A stretch of 64,000 nt of DNA from Natronococcus pandeyae (lineage in GTDB: Archaea; Halobacteriota; Halobacteria; Halobacteriales; Natrialbaceae), in NCBI RefSeq assembly GCF_008122205.1, contig NZ_PHNJ01000001.1, positions 434,001 through 498,000 of the forward strand, read 5' to 3'. The position numbers and the translations under genes were made by a program. Below the pieces are notes generated by a model. It had not been told where the DNA came from. It ran no database searches and worked only from the letters and a program-made list of their open reading frames with translations. Positions within the stretch are counted from its first letter, which is position 1. Every line of letters begins with the position of its first letter. Below, in pieces: positions 34,513 to 43,612 of this stretch.

Positions 34513-35823
34513 ATGTCACCATCAGTCGATACGCAGCCGACGAACACAGTTATCGTGAAGCGATCACCGACCGCACCCGTCGAAACCGACGAGATCGAGC
34601 GGCTCGTCCGGGCGAACGGGGATAGCGTCGTCGCGGAGGTAACGCAGGTCGGCCCGGACGACTCCGGAACGTATCTCGGGCGAGGAAAACTCGACGAACT
34701 CGCCGCCGCCGTCGAAGACCGGGAGGCGGGCCGCGTCGTTGTCGACGGCGAACTCACGCCCGACCAACACCACACCGTCGAACGAGCGATGCCCGACGAG
34801 ACCGTCGTGGTCGACCGCTATCGCCTCGTTCTCGAGATATTCGAGAGCCAGGCCGGAACCCGGCGATCCCAGCTCCAGGTCGAACTGGCGCGCCTTCGCT
34901 ACGACCTGCCGCGGGTGATCGCGGCGGCGGACGAAGGGATACTCAACCAGCAGACGGAGAAGGGATCGCGCATCTACGACGTGCAGACGCGGATCGACCG
35001 ACTCGAGGGAAAACTCGACGAACTCCCGGATCCGGCCGACCAGTTCCGGAAGCGTCGTCGGGAGGAAGGGTTCGACCTCGTCACGCTAGCCGGCTACACC
35101 AACGCCGGCAAGTCGACGCTGTTGCACCGACTCGCCGACGAGATGTCCCTCGAGGAGACGGCGACGGATCGCGAACCCGGTTCCGAGAAGGACGCGACCG
35201 CCGCCGTCGAGGATCGGCTGTTCGAGACCCTCGAGACGACGACGCGACGGGCGACCCTCGAGGGCCGACCCGCCCTCGTCACCGACACGGTCGGGTTCGT
35301 CGACGACCTGCCACACGACCTCGTCGAATCGTTTAGTTCGACGCTGTCGGAGGCGGCCGCGGCGGACGTCGTCGTCCTCGTCGTCGACGCGAGCGACACC
35401 CTCGAGACGTTCCGCGAGCGACTCTCGGTGTCGCTCGAGGTGCTCGAGGCCCAGGACGTCGACGAGGAGCGGATCGTGACGGTGTTGAACAAAGCCGAAT
35501 CCCTGACCGACGACGAGCGCCGGCGCCGGTACTCGACCGCGACGGATCTCGTCCCCGAGGCGGCAGCGGACCCGATCCTCGCGAGCCTGCTCGAGGGAAC
35601 GAACGTCGACGCGCTCCGGTCGGCGGTCCGGGAGCGGTTCCCCGAGGAACGCGCGACGCTTCGGCTGCCGAACACCGACGACGCGATGTCGCTGGTGTCG
35701 CGGGCCTACGACCGGACGACCGTCGAGTCGATCGACTACGCCGGAGAGACGGTCGAGATCGAGTGTCGCGGTCGGCCGTCGGTGCTCGAAAAGCTGCGAG
35801 CGAGAGCCGAAGCGATCGACTAA
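34513..35823 (+). CDS. hflX: HflX-type GTPase
   Basis: 436 residues from the ATG at 34513. N-terminal HflX domain with the nucleotide-binding glycine run GTYLGRGKLDEL and LQVELARLRYDLPR. The G domain follows: G1 GYTNAGKST (194-202), G3 DTVGF, G4 NKAE. HflX binds the 50S ribosome and can split stalled 70S ribosomes. The C-terminus is slightly longer than bacterial HflX. The long frame upstream of 34513 is not supported. Confidence 0.94.
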   Translation: MSPSVDTQPTNTVIVKRSPTAPVETDEIERLVRANGDSVVAEVTQVGPDDSGTYLGRGKLDELAAAVEDREAGRVVVDGELTPDQHHTVERAMPDETVVVDRYRLVLEIFESQAGTRRSQLQVELARLRYDLPRVIAAADEGILNQQTEKGSRIYDVQTRIDRLEGKLDELPDPADQFRKRRREEGFDLVTLAGYTNAGKSTLLHRLADEMSLEETATDREPGSEKDATAAVEDRLFETLETTTRRATLEGRPALVTDTVGFVDDLPHDLVESFSSTLSEAAAADVVVLVVDASDTLETFRERLSVSLEVLEAQDVDEERIVTVLNKAESLTDDERRRRYSTATDLVPEAAADPILASLLEGTNVDALRSAVRERFPEERATLRLPNTDDAMSLVSRAYDRTTVESIDYAGETVEIECRGRPSVLEKLRARAEAID

Positions 35824-36152
35824 CGAGCCCGCGTTTGATTTTGCCGTTCTTCTCTTCGAGTGAGTTTGGACTGACAGACATACAGAAGCGTTTTGTTCGG
35901 CTTCGTCGGGAGAGACGGCGGTAGCAGTCGCTGTCGAGACGGTGGTACGGCAGCCGCCGCACGCTCGAGTGTCACCACGAGCGCGCTCGAGCACCGGATC
36001 GACGAGGCGACGGCGACTGCGGACGAAGCGGTCGAGCTACCGCTCTAGATCGACGGCCCGGACGTCACCGACGGCCGGACCGGTCCTGCACCGCTCACAC
36101 CGCAACCGAACTTAATACAAGATTCAAATAGGTAAAGAGGAATACAACGTTC
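35824..36152. other. Spacer with a possible gene relic
   Basis: No intact gene. On the plus strand a coding-like stretch at about 35970-36048 reads a short acidic C-terminus (ALEHRIDEATATADEAVEL, then stop), and the preceding bases switch frame, so this may be the end of a decayed gene. AT-rich DNA at 36109-36150 (including ACTTAATAC) is the likely promoter of the PQQ lipoprotein gene. Confidence 0.3.
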
Positions 36153-37349
36153 ATGACGTCCCACCGACGCGCGGTCCTGGCGACGTTCGGTGTTGCCTTC
36201 GGCGGGTCGAGCCTCGCTGGCTGCGTCACCACTACCGGCGACGATCGTGAGCCCGACCCACTCGAGGGTACGATCCGAACCACCCAGTACGACGCCGGGA
36301 ACAGCGGCGTGACGGCCGCAAGCGGTCCGTCGGATCCCGAGTTGCGGTGGGCGACCGACGTAAACGACCGGACCGGCCAACCGCTGCTCTCCGAGGGCGC
36401 GTTCGTGTGTCGATCCCCGGAGACGAACGACGAACGACTGCAGGCAATCGACAGTGTCGACGGCAAACCCCGCTGGGAGGCACGTGGTGCCCAGGAGATC
36501 GACGGCACCGGTGTCATCGCCGACGGGACCCTGATCACCCATCGCTACGATCTCGGCAGCGACGACCACGAACTGGTGGCGTTCGATCTGGCGACCCTCC
36601 ACGCGAGTGGTGGGAGCGACGACGATCCTGACGATGCGATCCTGTGGCGTTCCGCCGGCGAGCACCGACTTTACGGCCAGCCGGTCGCCGCCGGTGGGGT
36701 CGTCTACGCTGCCACGACGGAGGCCGTGTACGCGGTCGCTGCGGAGACCGGTGACCGCGAGTGGACGGTCGACCTGCGGCCTTCGACGCCCGTGGCTGCG
36801 GACGACGCGGGCGTCTTCGTCGGAACGCTCGACGGTGACCTCGTCCGTCTCGTCGACGGCGACCGCCGGTTCGGCGTCCCGCTCGACGGTGAGGCGACTG
36901 CGCCGCCGACGGTCGTCGACGGGAGCGTCCTCGTGGGGGATGTCCACGGCACGATCCGCGCCGTCGACCGCGACGGATCGACGCACTGGAAACGCGAGGG
37001 ACTCGGTCCGATCTACGGGTCGCCGGCCGTCGACGACGGCGTCGCGTACGTGCCCCGCTTCGCCGGTTACGTACAGGCACTCGCGCTCGCGGACGGCGAG
37101 GAACGGTGGCGCTTCGACCCCGGCGGCGACCACCGGCGGACGTTCGTGACGGACGCCACCCGGACCCCAGGGGCAGTCTACGTCGCCAGCGACGACGGAC
37201 GACTGTACGCGATCAGCGAGGGCGAGGCCCGCTGGGTGATCGACCTCGAGGCCCACCCCGTCGCGGGGCCGCTGGTCGCGGACGGTGCCGTCGCCGTCGT
37301 TACGGCCGACCACGAACTCCGGGTGTACGACGGCGGTGATCCGGCGTGA
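36153..37349 (+). CDS. PQQ-like beta-propeller Tat lipoprotein
   Basis: 398 residues. MTSHRRAVLATFG with the lipobox SLAGC is a Tat lipoprotein signal. The mature protein has six to seven propeller blades of the PQQ/quinoprotein-like type; typical blade phrases are VYAVAAETGDREWTVDLRP, VQALALADGEERWRFDPG and DDGRLYAISEGEARW. There is no enzyme signature, so like BamB-type propellers it may act as a scaffold or sensor outside the membrane. Its stop overlaps the start of the next lipoprotein gene by four bases. Confidence 0.88.
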   Translation: MTSHRRAVLATFGVAFGGSSLAGCVTTTGDDREPDPLEGTIRTTQYDAGNSGVTAASGPSDPELRWATDVNDRTGQPLLSEGAFVCRSPETNDERLQAIDSVDGKPRWEARGAQEIDGTGVIADGTLITHRYDLGSDDHELVAFDLATLHASGGSDDDPDDAILWRSAGEHRLYGQPVAAGGVVYAATTEAVYAVAAETGDREWTVDLRPSTPVAADDAGVFVGTLDGDLVRLVDGDRRFGVPLDGEATAPPTVVDGSVLVGDVHGTIRAVDRDGSTHWKREGLGPIYGSPAVDDGVAYVPRFAGYVQALALADGEERWRFDPGGDHRRTFVTDATRTPGAVYVASDDGRLYAISEGEARWVIDLEAHPVAGPLVADGAVAVVTADHELRVYDGGDPA

Positions 37350-37891
37350 GAACGACCCGCCGGAACCTCCTCGGACTCGCGGCGGTCGGCACCGCGAGCG
37401 TGCTCGCCGGCTGTGAGGAGTTCGACCCGGTGACGTACCTGCTCAGGTTCGATCTGGACACCTGGGTTGGGCCGATAACTGACGGAGACGAGTGGCTCGT
37501 CGACGGCCGCGTGGAGGCCTGGCTGCACGACCCCGACGAGGTCGACCACGAGGGGTCGTACGTCGATGGTCTCACCGACGTTCGTGTGCTGGCCGTCGAC
37601 GCGGACGGGTCGATCGTCGGCCGCGCTGAACGCGGCGCGTACACGATCGACGATGCGACCACTCGAGACGATCCCGCACCGTACGTCGTTGAGGACTCCT
37701 TTACCCTCCAGACCGACGTCCCGCCGGTCCGACTCGTCCTCGACTGTGCGGAGTTCGACGATCTCTGTGACGCGGGGTACACGGTCCAGGAGTACCTCCT
37801 TCCGGACGGTCACGACCCGGGCCACGCGGGACGACTGGCGAGCGATCCCTGGCAGGGTCGGGACCGGGACTGCGAGGACGAGTCGGCGTGA
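37346..37891 (+). CDS. Small Tat lipoprotein partner of the propeller protein
   Basis: 181 residues from a GTG at 37346 overlapping the TGA of the propeller gene (GTGA). The N-terminus RTTRRNLLGLAAVGTASVLA precedes lipobox Cys23 (the signal ends LAGC). The mature part is a beta-rich domain resembling FxLYD or transthyretin-like sandwiches, with a Cys pair near 132-139 in the aligned DCAEFDDLC. No enzyme motif is visible. Tight coupling suggests the two lipoproteins act together. Confidence 0.75.
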   Translation: MRTTRRNLLGLAAVGTASVLAGCEEFDPVTYLLRFDLDTWVGPITDGDEWLVDGRVEAWLHDPDEVDHEGSYVDGLTDVRVLAVDADGSIVGRAERGAYTIDDATTRDDPAPYVVEDSFTLQTDVPPVRLVLDCAEFDDLCDAGYTVQEYLLPDGHDPGHAGRLASDPWQGRDRDCEDESA

Positions 37892-38228
37892 TACGCACTG
37901 CTGGAAGTCAGTTCCGGTGCAACCGTGACACGTCTGCGGTTGTACCGACAAATCGGTACAAAACTACCCCTGATAAGTACCAGTGAAGTCGATCACCGAT
38001 CCGCTACCTCCTTGACCCGTACAGAGTACAGAATTTTCTCGAGTCAATCGTTCTGTACAACTGCTATTCGCTTCCGAGGTGCTCGCAAGCTTGCACGTCG
38101 CTTCGTTCGAACCCGAGAGATGGCGCGCGCAACCACACGGCCCCGGTCGTCTCGAGATGAATGGAGTTGGCCTGGACGCAGCAGGTGATCCAGGACGAAA
38201 CGTGAAACGACGCCGTTCGACTTGTCGT
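37892..38228. promoter_or_regulatory. Convergent spacer with two orphan GTAC palindromes
   Basis: Between two gene ends. Palindrome one: TTGTACCGA (37940-37948), spacer CAAA, TCGGTACAA (37953-37961), perfect. Palindrome two: GTACAGAA (38026-38033) and TTCTGTAC (38051-38058), perfect, 17 bases apart. Several further GTAC words lie between. They look like operators, but no start codon lies nearby, so they may be the remains of a lost promoter. Confidence 0.45.
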
Positions 38229-39134
38229 CTACTCCATCGCCTTGACCCAGCCGGGAACCGAGTCCATCCCTTCCTTGTCCTCCCAGCCGTGCTCGCGGAG
38301 GTAGGTCTCGAGGTCAGTGAACTCGAAGCCGAAGCGCTCCTCGAGCCCCTCGAGATCCGCGCTGTAGCCGACCTCGTTGAACCACTCACACATGACGGTG
38401 AACTCCTCGCCGAAGGAGTCGTAGGCGTCCTCGATCGGCACGTGAACCGGTTCGACGTCGACGCCGGTCACCTCGGAGAGCGTCTCGGCGGTCTCGGCGA
38501 GGGTCAACTCGTCGCCCGCGAGCTCGACGCGCTCGCCGAGGAACTCGTCGGGGTTCTCGAAGGCGACCGCTGCGGCGCGGCCGACGTCTCCGGTGTCGAT
38601 CATCTGGAGGGCGACGCCCTCCTCGAGCGGCAGCGCGACCTGGCCGTCCTCGACGACGTCCTCGGCGAACGCCTCGAAGTTCTGGAAGAAGAACACGGGC
38701 TGGAGGACGGTCAACGGCAGGTCCAGCTCCTGCGCGTGCTGGTCGATCTCCCAGGCCGAATCGAAGTGGGGAACGCCCGTGTCACGCTCGTGGCTGCCGA
38801 CGCCGCTGAGGACGAACTGGTCGACCCCCTCGTCGGCGGCGACGTCGGCGATGTTCTTGCCCTGCTGGACCTGGGCGTCGTACCCCTGCGTCCAGAAGTT
38901 GGTGACCGCGAACACCGCGTCGACCTCGGCGACGTGGGGCGCGAGCGACTCCGTCTCGTTCAGATTGCCCTCGACCATCGTCACGCCGCGGTCGGCGAGG
39001 TCCTGGGCGGTCTCTCCCGACGCATTTCGGGTGAGCCCGTAGACGTCGAACTCGGCGTTCGACTCGAGCAGGTGGTCGACGACTGCACCGCCCTGATTGC
39101 CGGTCGCGCCGGTGACGAGTACGCTCGTCGCCAC
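38229..39134 (-). CDS. NmrA-family NAD(P)-binding protein
   Basis: 301 residues from a GTG at 39134. The Rossmann motif is GATGNQGG (9-16), and the body matches NmrA/HSCARG-like atypical SDR proteins, which lack the Tyr-x3-Lys pair and often act as redox (NADP/NADPH) sensors. Conserved phrases are VDAVFAVTNFW and LQPVFFFQNFE. A 25-codon ORF ends one base before this GTG. Promoter dyads upstream suggest tight regulation. Confidence 0.9.
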   Translation of the reverse strand: MATSVLVTGATGNQGGAVVDHLLESNAEFDVYGLTRNASGETAQDLADRGVTMVEGNLNETESLAPHVAEVDAVFAVTNFWTQGYDAQVQQGKNIADVAADEGVDQFVLSGVGSHERDTGVPHFDSAWEIDQHAQELDLPLTVLQPVFFFQNFEAFAEDVVEDGQVALPLEEGVALQMIDTGDVGRAAAVAFENPDEFLGERVELAGDELTLAETAETLSEVTGVDVEPVHVPIEDAYDSFGEEFTVMCEWFNEVGYSADLEGLEERFGFEFTDLETYLREHGWEDKEGMDSVPGWVKAME

Positions 39135-39135
39135 G

Positions 39136-39213
39136 TTAGTTCGCGCCTCCGTCGACAGCGAGGATTGTAACCGATCCAGTCCCGATCGAAACGGCGTCGT
39201 CTGGTGATTGCAT
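39136..39213 (-). CDS. Possible 25-aa leader ORF before the NmrA gene
   Basis: ATG at 39213 to TAA at 39136-39138, leaving one base before the GTG of the NmrA gene. The TATA core ATATAT at 39241-39246 sits 27-30 bases upstream, so this ATG, not the NmrA GTG, is at the predicted transcript start. The peptide begins MQSPDDAVSIGTGS and has normal codon use. It likely couples or regulates translation of the downstream gene. Confidence 0.45.
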   Translation of the reverse strand: MQSPDDAVSIGTGSVTILAVDGGAN

Positions 39214-39295
39214 TACGTTACCTAGTTCGTGATGTAACCCATATATCCGTTCGGCGACATTCGGGATACCACGTAACACCGGTGTTATCGGAAGC
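39214..39295 (-). promoter_or_regulatory. Promoter with dyads for the leader ORF/NmrA gene
   Basis: TATA core ATATAT at 39241-39246. A dyad GTTAC (39217-39221) and GTAAC (39234-39238) flanks the region between box and start. A perfect 14-base palindrome of TAACACC and GGTGTTA lies upstream at 39274-39287. Both are placed as repressor or activator sites would be. Confidence 0.45.
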
Positions 39296-39410
39296 GTTCA
39301 GGAGCATCGTCGGTGAAAATACAGCGCTCACTCGACGCTTCAGAGTGCTGTGCAGTAGCGAGGGTGGACTGGAGAAGAGAGGACCGAGCGCCGCGTCGAT
39401 GGTCGGCCGG

Positions 39411-39971
39411 CTACTCGGCGTTCGCTTCGCAGATCTCGAGGAAGTTCTCGAAGATCTGTTCGCCCTCCTCGGTGTGGGCGACTTCGGGATGCCACTGGAC
39501 GCCGTAGAGGTCGCGGTCGGTGTCGCTCATCGCCTCGACGTTGCAGACGTCGCTGCGGGCGGTCAGTTCGAAGCCGTCGGGCAGCGTCGTGACCTCGTCG
39601 GCGTGGCTCGCCCAGACGCGGGTTTCGGGATGGAGGCTGCCGGTGAGGGGATCCTCGTCGTCGACGATCTCGACGGTGACGTCGGCGTAGCCGCCGTAGT
39701 CACCGCTGCCGACCTCGCCGCCGAGTTCCTCGGCGATCAGTTGCATGCCGAGACAGATTCCGAGAACGGGCACGCCGTCCTCGAGGTAGTCGGCCGAGTG
39801 ACCGATCCGGTCCATGTCGGGGCCGCCCGAGAGGACGACGCCGTCCGCGTCGACCTCCTCGGGGTCGGTGTCGTTGTCGATCAGCTCCGTCTCGACGCCG
39901 AGGTCGCGAAGCGCTCGGTGCTCGAGGTGGGTGAACTGTCCGTGGTTGTCCACCACGACGATCTTCGTCAT
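39411..39971 (-). CDS. guaAa: GMP synthase glutamine amidotransferase subunit (GuaAa)
   Basis: 186 residues. Class I glutamine amidotransferase with the nucleophile Cys73 in GICLGMQL and the His161-Glu163 pair in WHPEVAH. It is the separate amidotransferase subunit found in archaea, which feeds ammonia to the GuaAb synthetase subunit converting XMP to GMP. The synthetase subunit is not in this window. The ATG opens directly into the family N-terminus MTKIVVVDNHGQFTHLE. Confidence 0.94.
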   Translation of the reverse strand: MTKIVVVDNHGQFTHLEHRALRDLGVETELIDNDTDPEEVDADGVVLSGGPDMDRIGHSADYLEDGVPVLGICLGMQLIAEELGGEVGSGDYGGYADVTVEIVDDEDPLTGSLHPETRVWASHADEVTTLPDGFELTARSDVCNVEAMSDTDRDLYGVQWHPEVAHTEEGEQIFENFLEICEANAE

Positions 39972-40061
39972 TGGAGGTCTCTAGCCAGTCACCCGATAAA
40001 AGCGGACCGGAACCGTTGGCTGGTCGGTACGTTTATGAACGCGTCCCCGGATCGTACTGGT

Positions 40062-40199
40062 ATGGCAGTCGACAGACGCGAATTCGATCATCCGTCCTGG
40101 ATCACCGCGGCGAGTACCGGCGTCGGCTATCTGCTGATTCTCGTGGTGCTCACGGTCGCACTGTTCGTCGTTCCGTGGCTCGTGTTCGCGGCGCTGTAG
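40062..40199 (+). CDS. Small single-helix membrane protein (45 aa)
   Basis: 45 residues from the ATG at 40062. A TATA-like TTTATG at 40032-40037 is placed for a leaderless start here. An in-frame ATG inside that box (40035) would add nine residues. The N-terminus MAVDRREFDHPSW is soluble, followed by one long membrane segment (about 20-44). No family is recognised. It is divergent from guaAa. Confidence 0.6.
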   Translation: MAVDRREFDHPSWITAASTGVGYLLILVVLTVALFVVPWLVFAAL

Positions 40200-40219
40200 G
40201 CTCGACTCGAGGACGGCGC

Positions 40220-40291
40220 GTCTTCGACGAGCGCTCTGATTTCGACGAGTACCCTGCGCTCGACGGACACTCCGCTTTCGACGAAACTCCT
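40220..40291 (+). repeat. 18-base tandem repeat (four degenerate copies)
   Basis: Four 18-base units begin at 40220, 40238, 40256 and 40274, each sharing TTCGACGA or CTCGACGG near the start. In one plus-strand frame they read a six-residue periodic acidic peptide (FDE/LDG steps). The enclosing open frame is arginine-rich elsewhere, so this is more likely a relic or noncoding repeat. Confidence 0.4.
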
Positions 40292-40366
40292 GAGATCGCA
40301 AGCGACGCGTCTCGAGAACGGCGGTGAAAACGAACGTGGACGGGGCGGTCCGACAGGAAAAACTGC

Positions 40367-41584
40367 TCAGGCGAACGTCTTCGAGACGTCTTCGGTCTCG
40401 TCGCTCTCGGCCTGGACCTTCTCCCAGGCACCGCGGAAGTCCTCCATCCGGATCTCCGTGCGGTCGTCACGGATGGCGAACATCCCGGCCTCGGTACAGA
40501 CGGCCTTGATGTCGGCACCGGAGGCCTCCTCGGCATCTTCGGCAAGTTCCGAGAAGTCGACGTCGTCGGCGACGTTCATCCCGCGGGTGTGGATCTCGAA
40601 GATGATCTCACGACCCTCGTGGTTCGGTTTGGGGACCTCGATGAGTCGGTCGAACCGACCGGGCCGGAGGATGGCGCGGTCGAGCATGTCGAAGCGGTTG
40701 GTCGCGGCGATGATGCGGATGTCGCCACGGTCCTCGAAGCCGTCCATCTCCGAGAGCAGTTGCATCATCGTCCGCTGGACCTCGGCGTCGCCGGAGGTCT
40801 TCGACTCCGTCCGCTTGGAGGCGATGGCGTCGATCTCGTCGATGAAGATGACTGCTGGCTCGTGTTCACGGGCGACCTTGAACAGGTCGCGGACCAGCTT
40901 TGCGCCCTCGCCAATGAACTTGTGGACCAGTTCCGAGCCGGCCATCTTGATGAAGGTGGCGTCGGTCTGGTTGGCGACGGCCTTCGCGAGCATCGTCTTC
41001 CCGGTGCCCGGCGGGCCGTAGAGCAGGACGCCGCTCGGGGGTTCGATCCCGACGTCGTCGAACATCTCGGGCTTCTCGAGGGGCATCTCGACGGTTTCGC
41101 GAACTTCCTGCATCTGCTCCTCGAGACCGCCGATATCCTCGTAGCTGACCTCGGGGCTCTCGGTGACTTCCATCACGCGAGCGCGCACGTCAGTTTCGTT
41201 AGAGAGCGTCTTGACGATAGAGAGAGAGTTGTTGACGGCAACCCGGGCGTCGGGCTCGATCTCCTCGCGCATCTCCTCGGTGACCTCGGTCAGCGCCTCC
41301 TGGTTGTTCCCGTGTTGTTTGATAATGACGCCTTCGTCCGTGAGTTCCTGGACCGTGGCGACGAACAGGGGGGACTGCTTCAGCTTCTTGTTCTCGTGAG
41401 TCAGCCGCTCGAGTTTCTGCTGGTACTTGTTGTTCTCGGCGTTCGCATCGAGGAGCTTGTCCCGCATCTCCTCGTTTTGCGACTCGAGAATCTCTAGCCG
41501 ATCCTCGAGCGCCTGAATTTTCTCCTGTTGGGACGCCTCGTCCTCGTCGTATGGGAGGTCGACGTCGTCCACAGTGTCGCTCAT
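40367..41584 (-). CDS. pan: Proteasome-activating nucleotidase (PAN)
   Basis: 405 residues from the ATG at 41584; a longer frame to 41632 is not supported because the TATA core (near 41609-41613) lies 27 bases before 41584. The N-terminal coiled coil (about 15-65) precedes an OB domain and an AAA ATPase domain with Walker A GPPGTGKT (190-197), Walker B VIFIDEID and the ISRH-like RPGRFDR. PAN unfolds proteins for the 20S proteasome. The C-terminus ends SKTFA rather than a clear hydrophobic-Tyr-X motif. Confidence 0.96.
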   Translation of the reverse strand: MSDTVDDVDLPYDEDEASQQEKIQALEDRLEILESQNEEMRDKLLDANAENNKYQQKLERLTHENKKLKQSPLFVATVQELTDEGVIIKQHGNNQEALTEVTEEMREEIEPDARVAVNNSLSIVKTLSNETDVRARVMEVTESPEVSYEDIGGLEEQMQEVRETVEMPLEKPEMFDDVGIEPPSGVLLYGPPGTGKTMLAKAVANQTDATFIKMAGSELVHKFIGEGAKLVRDLFKVAREHEPAVIFIDEIDAIASKRTESKTSGDAEVQRTMMQLLSEMDGFEDRGDIRIIAATNRFDMLDRAILRPGRFDRLIEVPKPNHEGREIIFEIHTRGMNVADDVDFSELAEDAEEASGADIKAVCTEAGMFAIRDDRTEIRMEDFRGAWEKVQAESDETEDVSKTFA

Positions 41585-41710
41585 CACCTGTGGTTTAGGT
41601 GTTGGCTCATAAGAGGCTTCGGGTAGATGCACTCGAGCTCGTTGTATAACTACTAGACATAAGATGGAATAGAAAATATTATCAGGCCGTATTTAGAATG
41701 GGTGTATACG
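41585..41710. promoter_or_regulatory. Divergent promoter of pan and the winged-helix gene
   Basis: Leftward TATA core at about 41609-41613 (CTTATGAG on the minus strand) fits pan. Rightward, AAATATTATC at 41674-41683 fits transcription starting near 41706, five bases before the ATG at 41711. The centre is AT-rich for this genome. Confidence 0.45.
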
Positions 41711-41980
41711 ATGAGTGCTTCAGAGTCGCTGCAACAAGAAACCACGAACCAGGGCTCCTGGGACGACGTCCGCGACCTCCCCCCGAGCGCCAAGCTCGTC
41801 GCGAAGGTCCTCGAGTACAACGACACGATGACCCAGCAACAGATCGCCGACGAGACGCTCCTGCCGGCCCGGACGGTTCGCTACGCCCTGAACCGCCTCG
41901 ACGAGGAGAACGTCATCGACTCCCGCTTCTCGTTCTCGGACGCCCGCAAGCGCCTGTACAGTCTCGATATCGAATCGTAA
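41711..41980 (+). CDS. MarR/TrmB-like winged-helix protein
   Basis: 89 residues from the ATG at 41711 (an in-frame GTG at 41702 adds three). The N-terminus is disordered, followed by a winged helix-turn-helix: LPPSAKLVAKVLEYNDTMTQ, then QQIADETLLPARTVRYALNRL as recognition region and a wing ending KRLYSLDI. Small MarR-type proteins of this kind are conserved in haloarchaea. The target is unknown; the divergent pan gene and its own promoter are candidates. Confidence 0.85.
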   Translation: MSASESLQQETTNQGSWDDVRDLPPSAKLVAKVLEYNDTMTQQQIADETLLPARTVRYALNRLDEENVIDSRFSFSDARKRLYSLDIES

Positions 41981-42154
41981 CGTCGCAGTCGGTCCTCGCC
42001 AGTCGCGCCCGCCGCGGTCTCAAATCGCGCCCGCCGCGATGCCAGCCGTCGCGACGCCGGTTCCGAACGTGACACGATTCGCTCACGTCGCTTCGCTTTA
42101 CTTTCAGTCCGGTCACGGAACCCCTTTAGGCCCCGCACGCCAACGTCCCGACAG

Positions 42155-43612
42155 ATGACGCGGGTGATACACACGGGCGACACCCACATCGGGTACCAGC
42201 AGTACAACTCGCCCGAGCGACGACGGGACTTTCTCGAGGCCTTCCGAAACGTAGCCGACGACGCGGTCGACGCGGACGTCGACGCGGTGATTCACGCCGG
42301 CGACCTCTTCCACGACCGCCGGCCCGGACTCGTCGACCTCCAGGGAACCGTCGAGATCCTTCGAACGCTCTCGGCGGCCGACATCCCGTTTCTCGCCGTC
42401 GTCGGCAACCACGAGGGGAAACGCGACGCTCAGTGGCTCGACCTGTTCGCCGACCTCGGCCTCGCGACGCGCCTCGGCGCCGAGCCGTACGTCCTCGGCG
42501 ACGTCGCGTTCTACGGGCTCGACTTCGTCCCCCGGTCGCGGCGCGAGGACCTCGAGTACGAGTTCGCGGCCGTTCCCGGCGAAGCGGAGCACGCCGCCCT
42601 CGTGAGCCACGGCCTGTTCGAACCCTTCCCCCACGCCGACTGGGACACCGAACGGCTGCTCGACGAGTCGACCGTCGACTTCGACGCCGTCCTGCTGGGC
42701 GACAACCACCACCCCGACACCGCGGAGGTCCAGAATACGTGGGTCACCTACTGCGGGTCGACCGAGCGCGCGAGCGCGAGCGAGCGCGAGGACCGCGGCT
42801 ACAACATCGTCGGATTCGAGAGCGGCGAGGAGCCGGCGATCCGCCGCCGGGGGCTCGAGTCGACCCGCGAGTTCGTCTTCGTCGACGTCGAACTCGCCGA
42901 GGGCGAGGGGGTCGACCGGGTCCAGGAACGAGTCCGCCAGCACGACCTCGAGGACGCGGTCGTCATCGTCACCGTCGAGGGTGACGGGAAACCGATCACG
43001 CCAGCGGCGGTCGAGGAACTCGCGATCGACCGCGGGGCGCTCGTCGCCCGCGTGAACGATCGACGGGAGCTCCCCGACGAGGGCGAGGAGGTGTCGGTCA
43101 GCTTCGCCAACCCCGACGACGCGGTCCGCGAGCGCGTCCGCGAACTGGGACTCAGCGACGCCGCCCTCGAGATCGATCGGACGGTCCGCGACGACGGCCT
43201 CGCCGACGCGAACGTCCGCGAGCGCGTCGATCGGCGGGTGCGCGACCTGCTCGAGGAGGACCGCTCCGCGTTCGAACCCGCACCCGAGCGGGAACCGAGC
43301 GACGAGGACGTGACGACGGTCGCGGATCAGCTCTCGGGTGGTGACGAAGCCGAGACGACCGCCCCACAGCCCGAGTCAGCCCCTGACGAGTCTGCAGCCG
43401 CAGCCGACGGCGACTCGAGCGACGATTCCTCGACTGCGGTCGACGACCAATCCGACGACGACGCCGCAGTCGACGAGACGACGGCCGAGGATGCCACAAC
43501 CGCGGCGAACCAGCAGTCGGCCGACGACGCTGCCGACGCGGATTCTGGGGACAGCCCTGGGTCTGAACCGAACGCTGACGGCGAGTACGCCTCGCTGGGT
43601 GATTTCGAATGA
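42155..43612 (+). CDS. mre11: DNA double-strand break repair protein Mre11
   Basis: 485 residues. The phosphoesterase motifs are in order: GDTHIGY (8-14), GDLFHD (49-54), GNHE (84-87), and later SHG and GDNHHPD. They bind two Mn ions for nuclease activity on DNA ends. The capping domain runs to about 370. The last 110 residues are a Ser/Asp/Ala/Thr low-complexity acidic tail. The TGA overlaps the rad50 ATG (ATGA), giving translational coupling within the Mre11-Rad50 operon. Confidence 0.95.
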   Translation: MTRVIHTGDTHIGYQQYNSPERRRDFLEAFRNVADDAVDADVDAVIHAGDLFHDRRPGLVDLQGTVEILRTLSAADIPFLAVVGNHEGKRDAQWLDLFADLGLATRLGAEPYVLGDVAFYGLDFVPRSRREDLEYEFAAVPGEAEHAALVSHGLFEPFPHADWDTERLLDESTVDFDAVLLGDNHHPDTAEVQNTWVTYCGSTERASASEREDRGYNIVGFESGEEPAIRRRGLESTREFVFVDVELAEGEGVDRVQERVRQHDLEDAVVIVTVEGDGKPITPAAVEELAIDRGALVARVNDRRELPDEGEEVSVSFANPDDAVRERVRELGLSDAALEIDRTVRDDGLADANVRERVDRRVRDLLEEDRSAFEPAPEREPSDEDVTTVADQLSGGDEAETTAPQPESAPDESAAAADGDSSDDSSTAVDDQSDDDAAVDETTAEDATTAANQQSADDAADADSGDSPGSEPNADGEYASLGDFE

